Of a stretch of DNA of 64,000 nucleotides, positions 26,877 to 34,837 are shown piece after piece. The notes below the pieces were generated by a model that was not told the origin of the DNA, did no database searches, and saw only the letters and a list, made by a program, of their open reading frames with translations. Origin of the DNA: Amycolatopsis sp. NBC_01488. GTDB taxonomy: Bacteria > Actinomycetota > Actinomycetes > Mycobacteriales > Pseudonocardiaceae. The stretch's first letter is position 1. Every line of letters begins with the position of its first letter. The stretch lies in NCBI RefSeq assembly GCF_036227105.1, contig NZ_CP109434.1:5613001-5677000 (forward strand). The letters are read 5' to 3'. The position numbers and the translations under genes are program-made.

Positions 26877-28203
26877 CCACCGCGCGGTACTCCAGGACGG
26901 ACGGCGACGAGACCTTCGCGCCCGACCCGTCGTCTCCGCGGCGGCTGCTGGCGGGCTGGTCGCACACCCGGCAGCCGGCCGGCCTGGCCGCGCACCTCAC
27001 CCGGTACGGCTCGGTGCCCCTCGAGCGCTACGCCGGGGGAAGTGGGCGCGAGCGCTTGCTGGCCGCGGTGGACGCGTCGGGCCTGCGCGGGCGAGGCGGT
27101 GCGGGGTTCCCCACCGGCCGCAAGCTGCGGGCCGTCGCGCAAGGTCGCCGTCCCGTCGTCGTGGCCAACGGGTGCGAGGCGAACCGGTCAGCGAGAAGGA
27201 CCACGCACTGCTGAGCGTCGCACCCCACCTGGTCATCGACGGCGCCGTGCTGGCCGCCGCCGCGACCGGCGCGTCCGAAGTCATCCTGTGCGTGCACCGG
27301 AACGACCCGGTCACCGCCTCCGTCGGCAGGGCGCTGGCCGAGCGGCCCGGCGGCGAGATCCCGGTACGGCTGGTGCCCGTACCCGGCCGCTACGTGGCCA
27401 GCGAGGAGTCGGCGCTCGTCAACTTCCTGAACACCGGCGACGCGCGGCCGACCGCCAAGCCGCCGCGGCCGTTCGAACGCGGGGTGCGCGGCCGTCCCAC
27501 CCTGATCGACAACGTCGAGACGCTCGCGCACCTGGCCCTGATCGCCCGGTACGGCCCGGACTGGTTCCGCGGCTGCGGCACCCCCGAGTCACCGGGCACC
27601 ACCCTGGTCACGCTCGGCGGCAGCGTCGCCGGGCCGGGAGTGTACGAAGTCGCGCTCGGCACGCCGGTCGCCGACGTCCTCGCGCTGGCCGGCGGCCCGG
27701 ACGAACGTCCCCAAGCGGTCCTGTTCGGCGGGTACGGCGGCGCGTGGCTCCCCGCCCCCGTCGCGGTCCACCAACGACTGACCCACGAGGACCTGCGCGC
27801 CGCCGGCGCCACGCTGGGGGTCGCCTCACTGACCGTGCTGCCCGCCCGGGCCTGCGGTCTGGCCGAGACCGCCCGCGTACTGCGGTACCTGGCCGGCGAA
27901 TCGGCCCGCCAATGCGGACCGTGCATGTTCGGCCTGCCCGCCATCGCCGAAGACTTCACCGCCCTCGTCCTCGGCGGCCGCGGTGCGGCGCAGGCCGGGC
28001 AACGGCTCCGGCGCCGGCTCTCGGTCATCCCCGGGCGCGGCGCCTGCGCCCATCCCGACGGCGCGGTACGCCTGGCGGCCGGCGCTCTGCGGTGTTTCGG
28101 CAACGACCTGCGCGCCCACCTCGCGATGCGCCCGTGCGCGTGGGCCGCTCAGCCCTCGCTGCCGCTGCCTGACTGGGACCGGCGAAGCGGAGATTGGACG
28201 TGA
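26873..28203 (+). pseudogene. NuoF-like flavin/Fe-S oxidoreductase, frameshifted
   Basis: The first frame (26873-27214) reads to RGRGGAGFPTGRKLRAV and VVVANGCEA, the NADH/FMN-binding start of NuoF-type proteins, then goes out of phase. The second frame (27172 onward) continues exactly at EPVSEKDHALLSVAPHLVID and runs to 28203 with an SLBB-like region and the Fe-S motif ARQCGPCMFGLPA. The join needs one base added near 27176-27186, which would give the family sequence NGCE(G/A)EPVSEKDH. Intact it would be about 443 residues. It is either a real recent mutation or a sequencing error. Expected to pass electrons between NAD(P)H or ferredoxin and the membrane protein upstream. Confidence 0.8.
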
Positions 28204-28409
28204 ACGGCAAGCAGGTGGAGGTCGACCCGATCGCCTGCCGGGCGCACGGAGTCTGCGCCGAGCTGCTGCCCGAAGTGATCGACCTCGACGAGTGGGGCTA
28301 CCCGATCCTGCTCGACCGTCCCGTTCCGGCAGCGGTCCTGCCCGACGCGCGGGAAGCCGTCGCCGCCTGCCCGACGTTGGCACTCCGCCTCACGAATCGG
28401 CGCCGGTGA
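28200..28409 (+). CDS. Small ferredoxin (CxxHxxC...CP type)
   Basis: 69 residues. Motif ACRAHGVCAELLPEV has Cys-x2-His-x2-Cys, and a C-terminal AACPTLAL supplies the last Cys-Pro. This is the pattern of actinobacterial one-cluster ferredoxins ([3Fe-4S], or [4Fe-4S] with His as ligand) that serve P450s and dehydrogenases. A GTG start overlaps the NuoF-like stop. Its 3' end overlaps the convergent doxX gene by 20 bases. It is the likely electron partner of the NuoF-like protein. Confidence 0.85.
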   Translation: MNGKQVEVDPIACRAHGVCAELLPEVIDLDEWGYPILLDRPVPAAVLPDAREAVAACPTLALRLTNRRR

Positions 28410-28866
28410 ACCGGTCAGCGGTCGACGGGTCGGCGGTGACCGGTGGCCGCGACCCGCGCTTCGGCGCCCGTCCGGCTTCCGGCCGGGTCCACAAGCGACT
28501 CAGCGCAAACCGGCCCGGGCCGGTGAACGCGATGATCAGCAGCGCCCAGCAGAACAACGCCGCCGCCTCCCCGCCGTTTTGGATCGGCCACAACCCGTGC
28601 CACAAATGCACCGTGAAATACGTGAACGCCATCGAACCCGATCCCAGGATCGCGGCCGCGCGGGTGGCGGCCCCCACCATGACCAGGCCACCGCACACCA
28701 GCTGGATCGCCGCGGCCCACCAGCCCGGCCACTGCGCTACCGGAGTCGTCGCGTGCGCACCGAACAACCCGAACAGGCTCTTGATGCCGTGACAGGTGAA
28801 CAAGAAGCCGATCACGATCCGGTACAGCCCGACGACGTGTTCGCGTGCGGGGTGAAGACGAAGCAT
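28390..28866 (-). CDS. DoxX-family membrane protein
   Basis: 158 residues with four membrane helices. Family phrases include YRIVIGFLFTCHGIKSLFGL near the N-terminus, GWWAAAIQLVCGGLVMVGAA and FTYFTVHLWHGLWPIQNGGE. DoxX-type proteins are linked to redox or respiratory functions, but the specific role is unknown. The ATG is preceded by AGGAGG with correct spacing; an upstream Met frame to 28968 lacks a ribosome site. Confidence 0.85.
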   Translation of the reverse strand: MLRLHPAREHVVGLYRIVIGFLFTCHGIKSLFGLFGAHATTPVAQWPGWWAAAIQLVCGGLVMVGAATRAAAILGSGSMAFTYFTVHLWHGLWPIQNGGEAAALFCWALLIIAFTGPGRFALSRLWTRPEAGRAPKRGSRPPVTADPSTADRFTGADS

Positions 28867-29242
28867 GTGCCCTCCTGTTGCCACGGTTTGCGGCACGGTG
28901 AAACGCCCGCGGAAACGGGAAGAGAGTTGGTGGTCCGACTTCCGGAGTTCTGGCGTGGCCGCCATCAACGGGAAGCAGCTTGATTACGTATACCGTTGTT
29001 GACGATCGCGAGGATCCGACGAAAGTCGCAGTCGGGCGAAGTCTTACCGGCCTCTTACCCGGTGTGGCAGCTCGCGTCGGCCGACCTGGTGGACCCACTG
29101 CGCCGACCGGCCGCGCGCGGTGGGTTTCGCGTCGGCAGGCCGGGGCGGCATTCTTACTCTATTCTCACCGTTGTTACACCCGGTGTTCACTGGGCTCCGC
29201 CAAGATGATCACGTTCGCGGAAACCGACTCGCAAAGGACGTC
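28867..29242. other. Intergenic region between divergent doxX and DUF2231 genes
   Basis: 376 bp with no convincing gene. It is more AT-rich than its surroundings at 28980-29005 and 29150-29180. The 9-mer ACCGTTGTT occurs at 28992 and again at 29167 in the same orientation, which could mark regulator sites. Both flanking genes must be transcribed from here. Confidence 0.5.
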
Positions 29243-29821
29243 ATGACGACGATCAACGGCCTGCCGGCCCACATCCTGCTCGTGCACGCGATCGTCGTGC
29301 TGCTGCCGTTGAGCGCACTGCTGCTCGTGCTCAGCAGCCTCTGGCCGAAGGCGCGCGGCAAGCTCGCCGGACCCAACGCCATCCTGGCCGTTCTCGTGAC
29401 GATCCTGGTGCCGATCACCACCGACGCGGGTGAATGGCTCGACCGGCGCGTGGCGAACACGCCCTTGCTGCGCGCCCACACCGAGCTCGGCGACACGGCC
29501 CTCTACGTCGCGATCCCGGTCGCCGTGCTCGCGCTCGTGGTGTGGTGGCGCCAGCGCGAACACACCGTCGCCGCACCGGATTCCGCCAAGTCCGAAGTGG
29601 ACGGCGAAACGGCGGGGACCGGCGGTGGAACCGCCACCGCCGTTCGCCGTAAGACCTATCTCGCCCCCGCGTCGACGACGGTCACGACGGTGATCGCGGT
29701 TCTCGCCGTCCTCGCGGCCGGGGCGGCCTGCTACGACATCTACCGCATCGGTGACTCCGGCGCGCAAGCGGCCTGGCAAGGGAACTTCAGCCAGAACCCC
29801 GCCCCGGGCGACGGTCACTAG
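29243..29821 (+). CDS. DUF2231-type membrane protein
   Basis: 192 residues. It begins MTTINGLPAHILLVHAIVVL, the conserved 'GLPAHxLLVHxPV' start of DUF2231, and has four hydrophobic helices with a polar linker (about 115-145) rich in Glu, Gly and Thr. The second helix pair contains GEWLDRRVANTPLLRAHTEL, also family-typical. The His-rich first helix suggests heme or metal binding, unproven. A weak AAAGGA site precedes the ATG. Confidence 0.75.
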   Translation: MTTINGLPAHILLVHAIVVLLPLSALLLVLSSLWPKARGKLAGPNAILAVLVTILVPITTDAGEWLDRRVANTPLLRAHTELGDTALYVAIPVAVLALVVWWRQREHTVAAPDSAKSEVDGETAGTGGGTATAVRRKTYLAPASTTVTTVIAVLAVLAAGAACYDIYRIGDSGAQAAWQGNFSQNPAPGDGH

Positions 29822-30186
29822 GCAAGCAAGGGGTTCGGTGTCCTGTCCTGGGTAGCCCGCTCTTCCGGCGCACGAGCTCGAGGATGTGTTCCGGGGAATG
29901 CGCGAAGGCTGGTGGCGCGGGTGCCGGGAAAAGCGGTCTGGGCGAGGCGGGCGAGCGAGTCGCCCGGCCACAGCTGGATGAGCAGACGGGCGCCGCGCTC
30001 GTAGAGGACGCTGGTGGCGTCGTGCCGGCGGACCGGGTGGGTGACCGGGTGGACGAGGTCCTCGCAGACGGCTGCGGCGGTGCGCAGGGCGCGGCCGCCG
30101 CGGTTGCCGGCCCAGACGGCGCCCATGCCGTACCCGCGCGGAAATGCCGTCCCCGTGCCACCAGGGTGTCGGTCGTTGCACCCCAT
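29818..30186 (-). CDS. Hypothetical protein
   Basis: A 122-residue minus-strand frame with strongly GC-biased third codon positions between about 29880 and 30150, which favours real coding. Readable parts: RALRTAAAVCEDLVHPVTHP and ARLLIQLWPGDSLARLAQTA. I do not recognise a family. There is no good ribosome site at the ATG, so it may be a 3' remnant. It overlaps the DUF2231 stop by 4 bases. The adjoining 30187-30243 is empty. Confidence 0.35.
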   Translation of the reverse strand: MGCNDRHPGGTGTAFPRGYGMGAVWAGNRGGRALRTAAAVCEDLVHPVTHPVRRHDATSVLYERGARLLIQLWPGDSLARLAQTAFPGTRATSLRAFPGTHPRARAPEERATQDRTPNPLLA

Positions 30187-30243
30187 CGTCCAGCGTGGAC
30201 TCGGTCGTGCGGGGTCAGGAGCGCCGCGACCTGCGGCGCAACG

Positions 30244-31185
30244 TCATCGTGGACCCGCCTCGCTGAGTGGATGCAGCTTGATCGACGCACCCAGGTGAAC
30301 GGATCCGCCGGCGTGGCCGGCGCACTCGGCGCAGGAATGGCCGGACGGCGCCGGCGGGAACAGCCGCTCGCTCGTGTCGGCGTCGCCGTCCGGAGGAGCA
30401 CCGCGCTTCCCGGAAGACTCCATGGCCAGCAAGGCCGCGCCGTAGGCACCTGTGATCTGCGGGTGCTCGGGCACCCCGACTTCGAGGCCCAGGGCCCGCT
30501 CGAGAAAGCGTACGGCCGCCGCGTTCTGGGCGACACCGCCGGTCATCACCACCGGCGCGTGCCGGCCCACCTGGGCGACCAGCGCCAGGGTTCGTCCCGC
30601 GACCGCTCGGTGCACCGACGCCGCGATGTCGGCCGTGGAGTGGCCCTCCGCCAGCATCGAGATGATTTCCGTTTCGGCGAAGGTGGCGCACATGCTGCTG
30701 ACCTCGAGGTTCTCGCTCCCGGTCAGCGCGAGCTCGCCGAGATCGCCGATGTCGCACTCGATGGCCCGCGCCAGGACTTCGTAGAAGCGGCCGGTGCCGC
30801 TGGCGCAGCGGTCGTTCATCGCGAAGTCGTCCACCAGCCCGTCGCCGTAGACGGTGATGGCCTTGCTGTCCTGGCCGCCGATGTCGATGATCAGCTTGAC
30901 GCCCGGGCACATCGCCGCGGCGCCGCGGGCGTGGCACGTGATCTCGGTGAACGTCCGGTGCGCCCCGGGCACGAGCTTCCGCCCGTACCCGGTCGACACC
31001 GTGGCCGAGACGTCGTGTTCGGCGATGCCGGCTTCCGCCAAAGCGGCGTCGACGGCACGCTGCATTCCCGGCCGGCTCACCGCGCCCATCTGGACGACGC
31101 TGTGGCCGGCGAGGGAACCGCGACCGTCCACGACGACGGCTTTGGCGGTGGTCGATCCGAGATCGACACCCAGGTAATGGGTCAT
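30244..31185 (-). CDS. Activase of a 2-hydroxyacyl-CoA dehydratase / benzoyl-CoA reductase-type enzyme
   Basis: 313 residues of the BadF/BadG/HgdC ASKHA ATPases. MTHYLGVDLGSTTAKAVVVD is phosphate loop 1, IIDIGGQDSKAI loop 2, and VVMTGGVAQN the adenosine motif. The two cysteines that bridge one [4Fe-4S] across a homodimer in HgdC are present at Cys127 (NDRCASGTGRF) and Cys166 (SSMCATFAETE). The role is ATP-driven injection of one low-potential electron into the partner. A C-terminal tail of about 50 residues beyond the HgdC length contains CAECAGHAGG. The ATG overlaps the upstream subunit stop. Confidence 0.92.
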   Translation of the reverse strand: MTHYLGVDLGSTTAKAVVVDGRGSLAGHSVVQMGAVSRPGMQRAVDAALAEAGIAEHDVSATVSTGYGRKLVPGAHRTFTEITCHARGAAAMCPGVKLIIDIGGQDSKAITVYGDGLVDDFAMNDRCASGTGRFYEVLARAIECDIGDLGELALTGSENLEVSSMCATFAETEIISMLAEGHSTADIAASVHRAVAGRTLALVAQVGRHAPVVMTGGVAQNAAAVRFLERALGLEVGVPEHPQITGAYGAALLAMESSGKRGAPPDGDADTSERLFPPAPSGHSCAECAGHAGGSVHLGASIKLHPLSEAGPR

Positions 31186-32552
31186 GAGACGGCCGAGTAG
31201 TCCTCCGGCAGCGCACCACGCTCGCGGCGGACGTCGATCGCCTCCAGCATGGCCACCAGCCGGCTCTCCAACACCCCGTCCTTGTAGAAGGAGGCGTCCG
31301 CGACGTCGCCTTCGAAGAAGATGGACGGAATACCGAGGTTGTCGCGTGCGGACTTCGCCAGCAGCCGCTGTGGCCCGGTGAAGGCGCGGCACGTGCGGGT
31401 CGAGTGGAAGACGATTCCGTCGAGGCCGTAGTCCCGGCAATCGCGCAGGGTCAGGTAGTCCAGGGTCTTGGCCCCGTGGTTCGTCGGGCACAGCAGGTAG
31501 TGCTGCGCCATGCCGCGCAACGGGTCCGCGGTGTCGATGAGGTGGGGTTCCTGCCAGAACGCGTTCTGGATGTAGCGCCCGGCCAGTACCGACGCGCCGT
31601 ATTCGGCGAACTTCCTCGACAGGAAGCCGAGTTTGTTCCAGTTCATGATGCCGTCGAAGTACAGGCGGTACTTCTCCTCCTTCACGGCGGAGACGCCGTT
31701 GTCGACCCGGTCCTGGATCTCGTCGCGCACGGCCGCGAAGTAGTCCACCAGGTCCTGGTTGCCGGGGAGGAAGTTGATGGGGGCGACGCTGGCGATCCAG
31801 TCCCAGAAGGTGGCCGGGGCGGGGGTGGCCTTGCACAGTTCGAGGCCTTCGCGGCGCAGCTCGGCCGCGCGCTTGATGTGGGTCATGCTTTCGGACAGCG
31901 CGTCGTAGTCGAAGGGCCGGCCGGTCTGGTGCTCGAGGAAGCTGATGAGTTCGCGCAGCTGGTCGGTGACGAACGTGGACGCGTTCTCCCACTCTTCGCC
32001 CCGGAGGTAGCCGGCGTCGGGCTGGTTCCCCCAGAGGTACGGGTGGGAGATGTTGAAGATCGGCAGCTCCTTGCCGAAGATCCGGTAGGAGATGCCGTCC
32101 CACTGCTGCCCGGTGCTGCAGCCGGCGTAGTTGTTGACGAAGAAGTCCGGCGCCGGCAGCTTGGCGGCGAGCACCTCCTGGTCGTGCACGCCGACGACGC
32201 CGGTCTGGTCGCCTTCGGTGCCCTGCAAGGTGAGTACGGAACAGCCGAGGTGCGTCCGCGAGTACGAGCAAAGCTCGGAGTTGTAGCCGTACTCCGCTCC
32301 GGCCAGCTGCGCCGGACCCTCCAGCCGTTGCGCGGCCAGGCGGGCTGCGAACGCCTCGCCGTGGCACCACGCCAGGCCCGCGGCCTGGAAGATCGGGTTC
32401 AGCGCGCCGCCGTTGTACCAGACGATCTGCTTGCCCCGCTCCCGTGCGGTGAACAGATCCTCCCAGTAGTCCGTGATCATCTGGCCGCCCCGGCGGGTCA
32501 CGCCCAGCCGGTTGCTCTTGTCCTCTACGGGCTTTTCGATGGTTTCCGACAT
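31182..32552 (-). CDS. 2-hydroxyacyl-CoA dehydratase / benzoyl-CoA reductase-like subunit, larger
   Basis: 456 residues of the HgdA/FldB/BcrB superfamily. The Fe-S region reads NSELCSYSRTHLGC (Cys95 and Cys104), then NYAGCSTGQQWDG. The C-terminal half has HGAKTLDYLTLRDCRDYGLD followed by IVFHSTRTCRAFTGPQRLL, matching the conserved substrate and cluster segments of the family. With the smaller subunit it would bind [4Fe-4S] clusters and the CoA substrate. Sequence alone cannot separate dehydratase from ring reductase; the single activase gene resembles dehydratases, while the BadH/BadI neighbours favour a ring substrate. Confidence 0.9.
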   Translation of the reverse strand: MSETIEKPVEDKSNRLGVTRRGGQMITDYWEDLFTARERGKQIVWYNGGALNPIFQAAGLAWCHGEAFAARLAAQRLEGPAQLAGAEYGYNSELCSYSRTHLGCSVLTLQGTEGDQTGVVGVHDQEVLAAKLPAPDFFVNNYAGCSTGQQWDGISYRIFGKELPIFNISHPYLWGNQPDAGYLRGEEWENASTFVTDQLRELISFLEHQTGRPFDYDALSESMTHIKRAAELRREGLELCKATPAPATFWDWIASVAPINFLPGNQDLVDYFAAVRDEIQDRVDNGVSAVKEEKYRLYFDGIMNWNKLGFLSRKFAEYGASVLAGRYIQNAFWQEPHLIDTADPLRGMAQHYLLCPTNHGAKTLDYLTLRDCRDYGLDGIVFHSTRTCRAFTGPQRLLAKSARDNLGIPSIFFEGDVADASFYKDGVLESRLVAMLEAIDVRRERGALPEDYSAVS

Positions 32553-32573
32553 TCGTCCTCCTGGGTGGTGGTC

Positions 32574-33734
32574 TCAGACCCGGACCGGCCGCCGCCGCCG
32601 GGCGCGTTCGACCACGGCTTCGATCCGGGTGCGGAAGGTTTCCAGCGGCATGCCTTCGTGCTCGGTTTCCAGCTGGAGCTGGGGAATGCCGGCGGCTTCG
32701 AGACTCTTCCGAAGTTCGGGGTAATAGAGCATGTGGGGCTCGCAGAACTTGGGCATGAGGTGGATGACGGCTTCGGCCCCGTTGTGGCGGACGGCGTCGA
32801 CGAGGTAGGTGTCCCAGTCGACGTCCTGCTGGACGCGGGTCGGGCACGGGATGGTGACGTTGCGCCGCGCGTACCATTCGCCCAGAGCCTGCACCGGATC
32901 GCCGTCCTCGGCCACGTCCGTGGAGACGTACCGCCGACCGTAGTAGAGGTCGTCGTCGACGACGATCGCGCCGCTGTCCTCGATGACTACGAGCAGCTCA
33001 CGCCGGGGCGCGTGGCACAGGTGGCCGGACAGGTGCACCCGCACCCGGTCGTCCCGTTCGGCGGCACGAGGTTCCGCCAGCACCGCGGCGAGGAGCGCGT
33101 GGTGCTCGCCGGGGTCCATGACCATGCTCGACGCGATGATGTCCTGGAGCTCGACCGGGCTGAAGGCGGCGTTGCCCGCACTGCGCTCGTCGAGCAGCCG
33201 GCGCATGAGCCGGCGGTCGCGGTTGTACGCCTCGATGCTCGCGCGGAGCGCTTCGGGTTCGACCGGGTTTCCGGTGAACGCCTCGACTTCCGCCCGGATC
33301 CGCCGCATCGTCTCGGCGATCTTGTCCGACGCCCACGGGTCGTTCATGGACGAGTTGAGCATGCCCAGGAAGACGGTCGTGTCCGGCTGCACCGCGCGCA
33401 CGATGTCGGCGGCGCCGATCAGCTGGACGCAGTGGTCGGCCGTGAAGATCCCGTCGTAGACCGCCAGCCGGCCGGTCGCCGCCTGGTCGGCGAGGTTGCG
33501 GGTGTAGCCGCAGTAGAACTCCGCCAGCAGCGCGCGGCCTTCGGTGATCGGCTGCTGGTCGTCCGGGACGATCACCGGCAGTGCGCACGCCGCGTGCCCG
33601 AGTTCGCGGGGGAAGTTCATCGGCAGCACGCCCAGCACCGCCGCACCCGGGTGCTCGGACCGCCACCGCGCGATGTACGCACGCGGATCGCGTGCCGCCG
33701 CCACCAGTCGGGTCATGGCTGCCGCGTCGATCAT
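32574..33734 (-). CDS. 2-hydroxyacyl-CoA dehydratase / benzoyl-CoA reductase-like subunit, smaller
   Basis: 386 residues of the HgdB/BcrC type. Cluster cysteines sit in LLAEFYCGYTRNLAD (Cys75) and TADHCVQL (Cys102). The C-terminal family signature is clear: HLMPKFCEPHMLYYPELRKS, then LQLETEHEGM and TFRTRIEAVVERA, equivalent to 'FCDPH...LExD...TRxEAF'. It is first gene of the three-gene minus operon, spaced 21 bp from the larger subunit. Divergent from the NMO-type gene with a 10-bp-arm palindrome between them. Confidence 0.9.
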   Translation of the reverse strand: MIDAAAMTRLVAAARDPRAYIARWRSEHPGAAVLGVLPMNFPRELGHAACALPVIVPDDQQPITEGRALLAEFYCGYTRNLADQAATGRLAVYDGIFTADHCVQLIGAADIVRAVQPDTTVFLGMLNSSMNDPWASDKIAETMRRIRAEVEAFTGNPVEPEALRASIEAYNRDRRLMRRLLDERSAGNAAFSPVELQDIIASSMVMDPGEHHALLAAVLAEPRAAERDDRVRVHLSGHLCHAPRRELLVVIEDSGAIVVDDDLYYGRRYVSTDVAEDGDPVQALGEWYARRNVTIPCPTRVQQDVDWDTYLVDAVRHNGAEAVIHLMPKFCEPHMLYYPELRKSLEAAGIPQLQLETEHEGMPLETFRTRIEAVVERARRRRPVRV

Positions 33735-33764
33735 CAGCGTGGTTCCTCTCGTGGGCGATACGGG

Positions 33765-33809
33765 ATACTCTACGCATCGAGTAACTCAATCGCAATCGCC
33801 GTAGAGTAT
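33765..33809. promoter_or_regulatory. Inverted-repeat operator candidate between divergent operons
   Basis: ATACTCTACG (33765-33774) and CGTAGAGTAT (33800-33809) are exact reverse complements separated by 25 bases, with a near-palindrome GAGTAACTC between them. The element fills the 88-bp gap between the dehydratase operon and the NMO-type gene, and the right arm ends just before the latter's GGAG site. A dimeric repressor such as the nearby PaaX-like protein could bind here. Confidence 0.55.
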
Positions 33810-33822
33810 TGGAGTGCATCGC

Positions 33823-34830
33823 ATGCAGCCGATCGCCAACCGCTACACCCGGCTCGTGGGCATCGACCACCCGATCGTCCAGGAAGGACTCGGGCCGTTC
33901 CGCACGCCCCGGCTGGCCGCCGCCGTATCGGAAGCCGGGGGACTGGGCACGGTTTCCATGCCCGGCATGCCCGAAGACATCGCGGCCGGCGCCCGGACGT
34001 TCCGCGAGCACATCCTGGAGTGCGCCTCCCTCACCGACCGGCCCTTCGCGGTGAACATCCCGGTCGGAGTCGACAGCAACGGCGACGTGCTCCCGTTCAC
34101 CGACAGCTATCTCCGCACCGCCCTAGAAGTGCGCGAGGCCGAACCCGAGGTCGCGCGGCGGCTGCGCGTGATGACCACGTCGGCCGGCTTCCCGGGGAGG
34201 TACGTCTCGCTGATCAAGGACGCCGGAATGGTCCACCAGCACAAGGTGGGCTCGACGCGACAGGCCGTGAAGGCGGCCGAAGCCGGCGTCGACGTCGTGA
34301 TCGCGGCGGGGTTCGAAATGGGCGGCCATGCACCGAGCAAGGCGGTCCACACCTTCGTGCTCGTGCCGAACGTGACCGAAGCCGTCGATGTCCCGGTCCT
34401 GCTCACCGGCGGGGCCCGCGACGGCCGGGGGCTCGCCGCGGCGCTCGCCCTCGGTGCCGACGGGGTCGCGATGGGGACGAGGTTCATCACCAGCACGGAC
34501 AACTCGGACTGGCACCCGGCGTACCTCCAGGCCCTGCTGGACGCGCGGGAAGGCGACGACGTCGCGTTCGAAGGTGTCTACGGCCCGTGCCGCGGCCTCC
34601 GCAATGCCGCGTCGCAAAGCCTCGCCGACCACGCCGGAACCGACCCGGTCGAGCTGACCCGGTGGAAGATCGAGTCGATGCAGCGCGCGCAGACCGAAGG
34701 CGACACCGTGAACAGCCTGGTGATGACCGGTCAGGTGGCGGCCGGGATCACCGACCTCATCACGGTCGCCGAGTTCGTGCCTCGCATGGCCGCCGAGGCG
34801 GCCGAAGTCCTGCGGTCCCTGGCGTCGTAG
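33823..34830 (+). CDS. Nitronate monooxygenase-family FMN oxidoreductase
   Basis: 335 residues of the TIM-barrel NMO/FabK group. Matches: HPIVQEGLGPFRTPRLAAAV, GGLGTVSMPG, AGVDVVIAAGFEMGGHAPSK, VPVLLTGGARDGRGLAAALA and ALGADGVAMGTRFITS. The ATG at 33823 follows GGAG at 8 bases; a GTG at 33814 is the alternative. Family members oxidise nitronates or reduce enoyl thioesters with FMN. Beside a dehydratase/ring-reductase operon, an enoyl- or dienoyl-CoA reductase role is plausible but not shown. Confidence 0.8.
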   Translation: MQPIANRYTRLVGIDHPIVQEGLGPFRTPRLAAAVSEAGGLGTVSMPGMPEDIAAGARTFREHILECASLTDRPFAVNIPVGVDSNGDVLPFTDSYLRTALEVREAEPEVARRLRVMTTSAGFPGRYVSLIKDAGMVHQHKVGSTRQAVKAAEAGVDVVIAAGFEMGGHAPSKAVHTFVLVPNVTEAVDVPVLLTGGARDGRGLAAALALGADGVAMGTRFITSTDNSDWHPAYLQALLDAREGDDVAFEGVYGPCRGLRNAASQSLADHAGTDPVELTRWKIESMQRAQTEGDTVNSLVMTGQVAAGITDLITVAEFVPRMAAEAAEVLRSLAS

Positions 34831-34837
34831 CCCGGTG

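Noticed and set aside
28980..29246. TTG-initiated 88-residue frame in the doxX/DUF2231 gap
   Set aside because: Weak start, no homology recognised, codon use unlike neighbours, and it covers the region where promoters are expected.
32553..32877. Continuation of the minus-strand activase frame far upstream of 31185
   Set aside because: The longer frame is the shadow of the two Fe-S subunit genes; the activase begins at the ATG at 31185 with MTHYLGVDLG.
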